Below are positions 22,557 through 31,408 of a DNA stretch of 64,000 bases, piece by piece. Below the pieces are notes generated by a model. That model searched no databases. It saw only the letters and a list, made by a program, of their open reading frames with translations, and was not told the DNA's origin. Location: contig NC_052106.1 of assembly GCF_012273895.1 (NCBI RefSeq), forward strand, positions 2,666,001 through 2,730,000, read 5' to 3'. Position numbers and translations under genes: made by a program. This DNA comes from Zerene cesonia (lineage: Eukaryota; Arthropoda; Insecta; Lepidoptera; Pieridae). The stretch's first letter is position 1. Each line of letters opens with the position of its first letter.

Positions 22557-22562
22557 ATAAAA
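22557..22562 (+). terminator. SMYD4 poly(A) signal AATAAA
   Basis: AATAAA 219 nt after the SMYD4 stop codon, giving a normal-length 3' UTR. It is followed by GT-rich sequence (GGTGGTTAGTGTTTCAG). Confidence 0.6.
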
Positions 22563-22599
22563 TAACTAGGTGGTTAGTGTTTCAGTTTTTTCAAGTCTA

Positions 22600-24000
22600 A
22601 GCAATCAATTGTTTTCTCAGATCTTACCCCCTCATCTTTACTTATTGAGTTTTTTTTTAATAAAACGATCATTCAAATATTAAGGGAGTAATAAATTTCA
22701 TAGACATTTAATATTAAAAATACCTGTAGAATTAAAATTAATGAAACTTATAAGTGTATTCCAATAAATGTTAACCTTTGTATTACAATTAAATTAAATG
22801 GTATGTTAGCCATGATAGAGAAGTCTTATAACGCCTATATAATTTTCGTTTTTAATTATGAAAAAATATTTTTATTCTATTTAAATAGATAAAGTATGTT
22901 TTGTCAACTAATCACTATGATACGATGTTTTAAAAACGCTGATAGTATTCGTTTTTTTTAAAACACGGCGCAGCGGCGACTTTATATACTTAGTTATAAG
23001 TCAAATAAGTTATAAAAAGTAATTATAAACTACCGTATTATTTTAATTTGCTCAATAATTAATTATCTGTTTTCTATAGTCTATCTATCACTATTTTGTA
23101 CGTGATAGTTTATTTTTTTAATTTTATCAATTTAGTGTGGCCACAACAGGCCATACTAAATTGTACAATATATACATACATGCATTTAGAAATAAGCGTG
23201 GGTGTGAAAGCATTTGAGATAGATATACTCACATAGAATTGAATATTGGAATGTACTTAACTTATCAGTATTTTTATTATAATCAAGGTCAAATAGGTGA
23301 AGTAATTAACGTTTTCAATACTTCCTGTAAGGTTTTATTAATATTTAAAATCGTAAACAAGAAACTAATGCTTATACTCTTCGGAAATATTGGGAAGAAA
23401 TTATGAATTTCTTGAAGAAATCTGTATGTTACATGTATAAGGAATATGCCAAAAATTATATTATTTTACTGGTTACTTAGCTTGTTAGATATAAGTATAG
23501 TCGAAGTATATATAGTCGAATGTAATTCAACATATACTAATAAAATATTCAATTAGTAGTAATTATAGTGTTTTCTTTATATACTCTATATTTATATTTT
23601 AATCTAAAAGCGAATTTACATAACTTTTAATATACATTTTTCTTAGCGGAACAATGTTCGGCAGAAATTACACATTGCAAGTTACACACAAGATTTATAT
23701 TCTAAATAATAAAAAATACGTACTTTATTGAGGTATGACAATAGTAGGTATACGTATGTTATATCTATATATTTATAATTTTATTTGTTTATATGATACT
23801 TTGTATCTTTGTCTTTCGATATAAACTAGATAATCACATTTTTTACAACTAAATGCTTTGACACAATCAAAATAGAAGAGTATATGAGACTCATGAATGA
23901 CACAAAGCATCCGGTCTGTCTATTATGAGCTAGATGCAATTTGTATCCTGTTTCCTGATCGTTTTTCTGTACGGACAAGTCCGATCAGTGTTAGGTGTTC
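22600..24000. other. Intergenic between convergent SMYD4 and nucleotidase genes, with a hairpin
   Basis: AT-rich with no coding signal. At 23128-23163 a 15-bp inverted repeat with one G/T wobble (CAATTTAGTGTGGCC, loop ACAACA, GGCCATACTAAATTG) forms a compact hairpin. It is the only strong secondary structure noticed in this interval. Confidence 0.7.
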
Positions 24001-24166
24001 TGCCAGTCTGAAAGATCCTTTTATTTGTTAGTTCTGATTTGTTTGTAGGTACTTATGCTATTTTAATTTTATCAAAGAGATCTGCAAGCTTCATTTAATT
24101 TGGATCCATTTAATGGCATTAAATCTTCTTTTAGTATTGAGTGTTTCTATGGAAAAACAAGAGTCT

Positions 24167-25603
24167 CTATGAAGATACAATGCACAATATTATTGTTATA
24201 ACCAATACTAAATCTAATCGCCTTTTCTCTGTCCCAGAAGGTAAGAGAGTGTTTGGCGACCCAATGTTGACATCTATAAAACCTGGAATGTTGATAATCT
24301 TGTCTTCATTTAATAATTTAATACGTCCTGATACTTTGGGATTGATTGGACTAAACTTGCTCAAATAATCAAGTGCGCAACTAACTTCGTTGTATGAAAC
24401 AATTTCTTTTTCTAATCCTTCAAACATAAAATAACCGTCTCCTCCATCTGCTAAAAATTCTGACATAATTATTTGGTATTGTAAGTTATCTTCTATGTTT
24501 GTGAATCTATTGCAATCACTACAAATAGCTTTTGCTTGAATGACGCGAGATCCTGGTAGCTTATTTAAATCATACATTACTTCTACACCGGACATTTGCA
24601 AAAATTGTCCCGTTGCGTCAATTTTTCTCCATGAATCTACCGAATGTTCTAGAGCTTTCATTAATACGCTGCCATTCATATGGACTATACAGAGTGTATC
24701 AGAAAAAGGTATGACTGTAATCCAATCGCCTCTTGTTAAATTGAATGGTTTCTTTGGTTGGTCTATCGACGTTCTTATCCTCCCACCTTGAATAAGAGCA
24801 ATATTCACTTGAGAAAATTCAGCGTGGTAATGTTTCGTGTAGTTAATCATAACGTCGCATAAAAAGTTTCCTAAGTTACATTCATACAATCTACAACTCT
24901 CTCCATCCAGGTATGTAAAAGAGCTTCCGACAACAACATTGTTTATACGGTCAATTTCACTATGGTATTTCTTCACTATATTTAAAACATCTGGGTCCTG
25001 TGGTATTGCATTATTCAATAAAATTGGATTACCTTCGTAATTTATAATGTCACCATTTTCATTAAACGTTAGATATAAGCTACCCATGTATTTAGTATAA
25101 GCGTACGCTTGCACCACTAGGACCTTTCTTCCCGATTTTTGCATTACAATAGTCGGATACGGTCCCTGAGGAAATTCGGGAATTTCCGTTGTGTTCACAT
25201 TTGATAAAAATGTGTTCGAGTGTCCACCTATCACAATATCAATGTCTTCAACTTCACTTGCAATCTCCAAATCCTTTATGAAACCAGAATGACCAAGAGC
25301 AATAATTATATTAACATCATTTTGCTTTAACTTCTGAACTTCTCTCCTAACTGCTGGTATTTCATCTTCATAATTAACTTTATTTCTTGGAGCAAGAAAC
25401 TTTGTTTCAGGTGTTAAGTAACCGATAATCCCAATTTTTACATTGTTCTTACTTAAAATAATAGATTTATATAGATTTGTTTCAGCCTTTAGATCTGGTT
25501 CTTCGTCTAAAATGAGATTAGCAGCTAATACCGGTGAAGTTAAATTTCTTATAAATGGTATAACTCCATCCACAGCTTCATCGAACTCATGGTTTCCCAG
25601 CGA
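24167..25603 (-). CDS. 5'-nucleotidase alternative terminal exon A (4th from the 5' module)
   Basis: This exon encodes everything after the second metal motif of an ecto-5'-nucleotidase (CD73/5NUC family), which hydrolyses extracellular AMP to adenosine. It follows acceptor TTCTTCCAG in phase 0 and encodes 478 residues. Motifs seen: SLGNHEFD at the start, ALGHSGF, GGHSNTFL, CRLYEC, QGGRIR, IPF and EFLADGGDGY. All metal and catalytic histidines are present. The C-terminus ends RRLDLVLVITIILCIVSS, a hydrophobic tail of the GPI-attachment type. No start codon or 5' exons of its own exist: only 249 bp of AT-rich DNA separate it from the next exon upstream (B). It must therefore be spliced to distant 5' exons or be untranslated. 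A candidate poly(A) signal (TTTATT on the plus strand) lies at 24020-24025. Predicted protein with the shared 5' exons is about 606 aa. Confidence 0.85.
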   Translation of the reverse strand, partial: SLGNHEFDEAVDGVIPFIRNLTSPVLAANLILDEEPDLKAETNLYKSIILSKNNVKIGIIGYLTPETKFLAPRNKVNYEDEIPAVRREVQKLKQNDVNIIIALGHSGFIKDLEIASEVEDIDIVIGGHSNTFLSNVNTTEIPEFPQGPYPTIVMQKSGRKVLVVQAYAYTKYMGSLYLTFNENGDIINYEGNPILLNNAIPQDPDVLNIVKKYHSEIDRINNVVVGSSFTYLDGESCRLYECNLGNFLCDVMINYTKHYHAEFSQVNIALIQGGRIRTSIDQPKKPFNLTRGDWITVIPFSDTLCIVHMNGSVLMKALEHSVDSWRKIDATGQFLQMSGVEVMYDLNKLPGSRVIQAKAICSDCNRFTNIEDNLQYQIIMSEFLADGGDGYFMFEGLEKEIVSYNEVSCALDYLSKFSPINPKVSGRIKLLNEDKIINIPGFIDVNIGSPNTLLPSGTEKRRLDLVLVITIILCIVSS

Positions 25604-25852
25604 CTGGAAGAAAATGATATTAAAATAATTAGATACTCTTTACAAAGTAACTTGAGTATTTTTATAAAGGGAAATAAAAAGACTGTATTCGGGTAATTTT
25701 TTATTATAGGAACATCGGAACATAGGAACTTTGTACATCTTAGCATCTAAACTTACAAATGTATTTTTAAGTACTCAATCAATATCAATATTACTTGTAT
25801 AATTTAACCCTTACATACCTAATATATGTGTTACATTTTTACAATTTATTTG

Positions 25853-27244
25853 TTACAATAAACTAATACTATATATTAATGCTATTGTGAGAAGCATAGG
25901 CGGTGTTAAATTTTTAGAAATATTTTCCGTTGCATATTTGTCAAGTATTGTGACACGTCGTTCTATTTCTGGGAGAACTGGGCTATGTTGTTTTATATAG
26001 GCCATTGTACATTCTAATTCACCATAATTTAAAACTTGTGTTGGTAAGCCATTTAACATAGAATAGCCATCCCCACCATTGGATACAAAGCTAGGCATAA
26101 TGACTTTGTATTTCTGGCTTTCGATAATTTTAGAATATGTTGGTATCGAACAATTCCAACACCTGACGGTGGCTTCAACTACTTTAGAACCAATGGGTTT
26201 TGTGATGTCATAAACTACTTTAAGGCCTGACACTTGAAGAAATTCTCCAGGATAATCAAATTCATTTAGATTGGCGACAGAGTGCTCTAACATCTTCATT
26301 AGTATAGTACCATTCATTGTTACAACTACCAATACTCCTTCAAATGGTAGAACTGCTATTAAATCTCCTTTAGTGATTGCAGTCGGTATTTCTCTAACCG
26401 CGATTGCAGATCTTATGCCGCCACCTTGGATAATAGCTACGGGCGTATCACTCCAATATTCTCCTCTATATTCTGTAACGTACTTATAAATCATGGCATC
26501 GGCAATTAAATTACCAAGATTGCATTCTTTGTGTTGACAACTATGGCCATCTAGAACAACTAAGGTAGTACCGATCACTTCCTCTGTTAAATTTAGAACT
26601 TTTTTCCTGTAGCGATTTATTATTTCCAAAACTTCTGGATCTTGAGGGATGGAATTATCCAATAGAATTGGATTGCCGTCTGCGCTTAGAAGTTCTCCGT
26701 TGTTGTTAAACACCATGTGAAGTTTACCGAGGTATTTAGTATAAGCATAAGCTTGAACTACAGGTACTTGTTTTCCTGAAGCTTGTGTGACGTATGTGGG
26801 GTATGGACCTATTATTTTCTCAGAATCTGGACTTGTACCATTCCAGAGAAAAGTATTCGTATGTCCTCCAATGACTAGATTCAGACCATCTACTGTTTTT
26901 GCGATTTCAATATCTTTTAAATATCCAGAATGTCCTAAAGCTATAATTATATTTACACCTTCATTTTTTAGATTTTCCACTTCTTTTTTCAATGCGATTA
27001 TTTCGTCTATATATTCGACATTATTTTTTACAGCTAATTTTTTTGTCTCAGGTGTTAGGTAACCGATAACTCCAATAGGTGTTCCAGATATGTTAAACAC
27101 AATAGATTTTCTTAAATTGGATTCAGCCTCTAATTCGGGTACTTTAGTGAGCACGAGATTTGCAGCTAACACTGGAGATGTTAAATTTTCTATAAATGGT
27201 GTTAATCCGCTGACTCCATGATCGAACTCGTGATTTCCAAGAGA
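25853..27244 (-). CDS. 5'-nucleotidase alternative terminal exon B (3rd from the 5' module)
   Basis: It follows acceptor TTTTGTTACAG in phase 0 and encodes 463 residues. Motifs: SLGNHEFDHG, ALGHSGYLKD, GGHTNTFLW, CQHKEC, QGGGIRSAI, LPF and SFVSNGGDGYSM. Metal and catalytic His residues are intact. In the Cys-x4-Cys loop the Arg that follows the first Cys in human CD73 (phosphate/substrate contact) is Gln here, so substrate handling may differ. The C-terminal tail PPMLLTIALIYSISLL fits GPI attachment. An AATAAA signal on the minus strand (25850-25845) begins 2 nt after the stop. The interval up to the next exon (27245-28142) was read for a 5' exon with an HNNDMH-like or NAGD-like block and none was found. 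Confidence 0.86.
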   Translation of the reverse strand, partial: SLGNHEFDHGVSGLTPFIENLTSPVLAANLVLTKVPELEAESNLRKSIVFNISGTPIGVIGYLTPETKKLAVKNNVEYIDEIIALKKEVENLKNEGVNIIIALGHSGYLKDIEIAKTVDGLNLVIGGHTNTFLWNGTSPDSEKIIGPYPTYVTQASGKQVPVVQAYAYTKYLGKLHMVFNNNGELLSADGNPILLDNSIPQDPEVLEIINRYRKKVLNLTEEVIGTTLVVLDGHSCQHKECNLGNLIADAMIYKYVTEYRGEYWSDTPVAIIQGGGIRSAIAVREIPTAITKGDLIAVLPFEGVLVVVTMNGTILMKMLEHSVANLNEFDYPGEFLQVSGLKVVYDITKPIGSKVVEATVRCWNCSIPTYSKIIESQKYKVIMPSFVSNGGDGYSMLNGLPTQVLNYGELECTMAYIKQHSPVLPEIERRVTILDKYATENISKNLTPPMLLTIALIYSISLL

Positions 27245-28142
27245 CTGTAACAAAAGATAATTTTCAGTATATGTTAAAATATGCGAAAATGATATTGTGA
27301 ATGAGTATTTATAGATGGAAATTGTATAACTATGAGTGTTGTCTCATAAATATAGCAATAACGTACAACAAAAGCTATGTAACTACGAATATGAACATAT
27401 AAGTAAATAACCTACGCATTATACTAGGATCATTAATTTTATTGTAACGGATTTTTTGTGCCAAATGAATAAATAAAAGTGCAAAAGTAGTAACATGGAT
27501 TTATTTAATACAGTAATTATAACAGCTATTGATGTAACTAAAAACTTCCTAACCTACTATTAATAATGTATTATGTACTTATAGTATTTATAAACATCAT
27601 AATTTCTTCCGAATTGTAATGAAAGAATAAGTAAAAACATGACATTACAAATACGATGCTTTTCTATAATTATAAATTGTGATTCAATTATAATTACACG
27701 AAATCGCAAATATCCTACAATAAGTGGCTACAATATAGGTATTATCATAACCACTTATTCTTCTTAGTTGCTCATACCTCTTTTATAAGGTGGATTGAAA
27801 TGTGAAATGGGCTAATCTATACTTGAAACAATTACTGAGAAGGTTGTTTTTATAAACAACAAATTTGAAATTAATAACCTCTTTATTGACTGGCTAATCA
27901 GTCGATAAAAAATGAAATCGATGGAGATTTCCATATTTTATCCGTCGTATTTTTGCCGACAAAATCACACCGGAGCCTTTATCAGATAAATCCATTTGGA
28001 TAGTGGTTTGTGTTCTAGTATCACATAGATTGCATGCAAAGGATCTACTTAGATCTTTCACCCTCTCACATTACAAGTTTATAAAAACAGAGCAATACAT
28101 ATAATATTTACAAAACATGGATTTTATAGAACATATGAAACC

Positions 28143-29540
28143 TTATAACGAAATTATGGAATAAATTATAAAATTGATTAAAATAATAATGATTGATAAA
28201 GTTTTATTATTCGCGAAACTTATCGCATCTACATTATTTATCATAATACGACCTTCCAATGCGGGATATACAGGACTCGTCTTATTCAAGTATTCAATTG
28301 TAGCTGAAAGGTCGTTAAAGCTTAAATAAGCAATCGGTTGCTCTATAAAAATGGAGAACCCATCACCACCCATTGACAAAAATCCATTTATGAGTATATT
28401 ATAAGAAGCACTGTCATTCAATGGTGCAAAAATTGGTATTTTGCAATTACCACATAAGGTAAGAGCTTTTAAGAGTCTTTGGCCAGGTTTCTTTTTTAAG
28501 TCATATTCTACACGCATACCAGAAACTTGTAGAAATTGGCCTGGAGCGCGAATAAGATTATATTGAGAAACTGAATGCTCCAACATTTTACGTATGTCTG
28601 AACCGTTCATTGTGACCTTTACAACTCTGTCATCAAACGGCATCACGGTAAGTAGGTCACCTATAGTTATATTACTTATTTTATTAATATTATTTATAGA
28701 TGCTCGTATTCCACCTCCTTGTAAAACTGCTATTGGAGTGTCAGTCCAACCTACGCCCGTATATTCCGACGCATACTTACGTACTATAGCATCAGTGATT
28801 AAATTACCCATATTACATTCTCTTAATCGACATGTTTGTCCATCCAAAAAAACTAGAGTGCTACCTACGATTACTTCAGAAACTTTCATTACTTCGCCGC
28901 GATATTTATTTACGATGGACAAAACTTCCGGGTCCTGAGGAATATTGTTATTTAACAAAACTGGATTAGTATCCCGAATGTTTATGATTTCACCTTCCGA
29001 ATTAAATATCAAACGCAAGTAACCTAAGTATTTAGTATATGCGTATGCTTGTACGACAGGAACGTTTCGTCCAGAATTTTGTTTAACTATTTTTGGGTAA
29101 GGCCCAATAGGAACTTCGGAATCGGGAGGTGGTCCATTCCATAAAAAAGTATTTGTGTGACCTCCAATGACTAAATCTATACCATCTACTTCTTTTGCTA
29201 TTTCTAAATCCTTTGTAAAACCTGAATGTCCCAATGCAATTAATATTTTAACTCCTTCGCTTTGTAGTTTCTTAACTTCATTTTTAATTGCAGTGACTTC
29301 ACTTATATATTTGACTTTATTTCTTACTGCAAGAAATTGTGTATCTGGTGTTAAGTATCCTACTACTCCTACTTTTACACCATTCACATCAAAAACTACA
29401 GAATTTCTCAATTTTGGTTCGGCCATTAATTCCGGTTCTTCATCGAGGACGAGATTTGCAGCAAGATTAGGACAAGTCAAGTTGGCAATAAACGGCAACA
29501 AACCAGCTATTCCATTATCGAATTCATGGTTTCCAAGAGA
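28143..29540 (-). CDS. 5'-nucleotidase alternative terminal exon C (2nd from the 5' module)
   Basis: It follows acceptor TTTTGTTTCAG in phase 0 and encodes 465 residues. Motifs: SLGNHEFDNG, ALGHSGFTKD, GGHTNTFLWNG, CRLRECNMGN, QGGGIRASI, MPF and GFLSMGGDGFSI. This is the copy closest to the human enzyme in the substrate loops, keeping the CR..EC Arg, both stacking Phe positions and the GGDG Asp. The tail is strongly hydrophobic (LSIIIILINFIIYSIISL). It is the best candidate for the standard AMP-hydrolysing isoform. A TTTATT (AATAAA on the minus strand) lies at 27883-27888. Confidence 0.88.
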   Translation of the reverse strand, partial: SLGNHEFDNGIAGLLPFIANLTCPNLAANLVLDEEPELMAEPKLRNSVVFDVNGVKVGVVGYLTPDTQFLAVRNKVKYISEVTAIKNEVKKLQSEGVKILIALGHSGFTKDLEIAKEVDGIDLVIGGHTNTFLWNGPPPDSEVPIGPYPKIVKQNSGRNVPVVQAYAYTKYLGYLRLIFNSEGEIINIRDTNPVLLNNNIPQDPEVLSIVNKYRGEVMKVSEVIVGSTLVFLDGQTCRLRECNMGNLITDAIVRKYASEYTGVGWTDTPIAVLQGGGIRASINNINKISNITIGDLLTVMPFDDRVVKVTMNGSDIRKMLEHSVSQYNLIRAPGQFLQVSGMRVEYDLKKKPGQRLLKALTLCGNCKIPIFAPLNDSASYNILINGFLSMGGDGFSIFIEQPIAYLSFNDLSATIEYLNKTSPVYPALEGRIMINNVDAISFANNKTLSIIIILINFIIYSIISL

Positions 29541-30034
29541 CTGAAACAAAAAGTAAATTTTATGTTAGATTACTATACATAGATACATATGTAAAATAAT
29601 AACCGTTGAGCGTTATTTTAAAAAACGAGCTTTTATTTATAAGCCAAGAGAGTATCAAAGTGTTACGCGGAGTAAATTTGAAGAGGTGAGATAGATAGGT
29701 ACATTATTTATAGATAGAATTGAACTAGTTAAACAATTACAATCTTCACTGATTGGAAGAAATAGAGAAGGATATTGTGAAATTATATATTGTTAGATTA
29801 ATCAAAAGCAAGTCCCCGTAGCAAAACTAATAAATATCGTAGTTAAAAGAGAACGTTTTATTTATTTAAATAGGTCATGCAAAAGGGTACTTACTGATAT
29901 ATTTCATAAGATAAAATAAAATACGGGTTTCACAGATTAATTTATATTTAAAAATAAAACCTTTTTTTTGCCAGCGTCTAAAATTGGAAAATAAATAAAA
30001 CATAAACAAATTACAATTTATTTAAATGCATAAA

Positions 30035-31408
30035 TTACAAAATTAAATATCTGATAAGTAAAGTAATTGCCAATAATATTGATGATTTAATGGTATGAGC
30101 GGAACCGGGCACTGTATCAGTGTTCAGTAGATTTATGCGATCAGCTATTTCTGGGTACACCGGACTTCTTGTTGACATAAATTCCGTAACACAAGTAAAT
30201 TCATCATAATTAAGATTTACTCTTGGTAGGTTTGTAAACATGGAATAACCCAATTCTCCATTAGCTAACGAAGAAGGCATTATAACTTTATAGTCTCTGT
30301 TATCTTCAATTTCGTAAAATTCAGGAATAGCACAATTCCAACAACGAGCTACGGCATTAATAATCCTCGACCCTGGGTCTTTATTAAAATCGTATGTTAC
30401 TCTTACACCAGAAAACTGTAGAAATCCTTCGGAACCTGCAGTTGTGTAACTGTAAACTGAATGTTCAAGAGCTTCGTTCAATATTTTTCCGTTCATTGTA
30501 ACGGCTACTAAATTGCTGGACGAAGTTATAACAGAATATAAATCACTTCTTGTTATATCACCGGGTCTTTTCTCAGGAGCAATCCTACCGGTTAAAGCGC
30601 CACCATGGATAATAGCAATTGGCGCGTCAGTCCAACGCTCGCCTTCAAATCTACTGGCATAATATTGTATTATAGCGTCAGTGAGTAAATTAGCGAGATT
30701 ACATTCTTCACTTTTACAGGAAGTTCCATCGAGTACAACTGCTGTCTGCCCAAGAATCATCGAGTTGAATGCTAAATCTTTTTCTACGTTGTTGGTCATA
30801 CGTAAGGCCTCATAATCTTGTGGAATTGAATTATCAAGAAGAAGATAATCTACATTAAAGTGGAATAGCTCTCCATGATTATCAAATGCTAGATTTATCT
30901 TTCCCAAGTACTTCGAATAAGCATACGATTTAATGATAGGGACACGTTTGCCGGAACTTTGTAACACAATTCTTAAATTTTCAGTATCTTCTATACCATC
31001 ATTCAATACAGTTCCATTTGTTAGGTACTTGTTTTGATTTCCAACTATAATCAAATCAATTCCGTCTACTTCTTGAGCTATTTCAATATTTTTTGACGTA
31101 GAATAACCTAAAGCTATAATAATTTTAACGTTTTCTTTTTTCAGCTTTGTTACTTCTTCTGTTAGTGCCAAAACTTCGTCTATGTATTCTATTTTTCCTT
31201 CGCTGTCTAAAACTGAAGACTCGGGTGTAAGATATCCAACAATACCAACTAGAGTCCCATCAATATTAATAATAGATGATTTCTTTATTTTGTTTTGAGC
31301 CTCTGGTACATTTACTATGACATTTGTAGCAATTATGATTGAATCCAAATTTTGAAGGAAATGTGAAATGCTTTTATTTTCCTCGTCAAATTCGTTATTG
31401 CCGAGAGA
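30035..31408 (-). CDS. 5'-nucleotidase alternative terminal exon D, predicted pseudoenzyme
   Basis: It follows acceptor CTTATTTCAG in phase 0 and encodes 457 residues without a stop. It aligns along its length with exons A-C, but active-site positions are changed: GNHEFD is GNNEFD (catalytic His to Asn), ALGHSG is ALGYST (metal His lost), GGHTNT is VGNQNK (metal His lost), GGGIR is GGALT (substrate Arg lost), the PF of LPF is TS, and the .F...GGDG block is PSSLANGELG (Phe and Asp lost). Structural features remain: CKSEEC, CWNC, QAYAY-like KSYAYSKYLGK and a hydrophobic tail (SSILLAITLLIRYLIL). Point losses limited to catalytic sites in an intact frame suggest a maintained non-catalytic ectoprotein, though recent relaxed selection is possible. 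AATAAA on the minus strand lies at 30022-30017, just after the stop. Confidence 0.85.
   Translation of the reverse strand, partial: SLGNNEFDEENKSISHFLQNLDSIIIATNVIVNVPEAQNKIKKSSIINIDGTLVGIVGYLTPESSVLDSEGKIEYIDEVLALTEEVTKLKKENVKIIIALGYSTSKNIEIAQEVDGIDLIIVGNQNKYLTNGTVLNDGIEDTENLRIVLQSSGKRVPIIKSYAYSKYLGKINLAFDNHGELFHFNVDYLLLDNSIPQDYEALRMTNNVEKDLAFNSMILGQTAVVLDGTSCKSEECNLANLLTDAIIQYYASRFEGERWTDAPIAIIHGGALTGRIAPEKRPGDITRSDLYSVITSSSNLVAVTMNGKILNEALEHSVYSYTTAGSEGFLQFSGVRVTYDFNKDPGSRIINAVARCWNCAIPEFYEIEDNRDYKVIMPSSLANGELGYSMFTNLPRVNLNYDEFTCVTEFMSTRSPVYPEIADRINLLNTDTVPGSAHTIKSSILLAITLLIRYLIL

Noticed and set aside
25549..25746. Minus-strand frame crossing the acceptor of exon A, considered as its own 5' exon
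   Set aside because: It reads exon A in the wrong frame and has no nucleotidase-like or signal-peptide sequence.
28594..29544. Plus-strand frames of 114 and 125 codons
   Set aside because: Antisense shadows of nucleotidase exon C; the minus-strand frame carries the conserved motifs.
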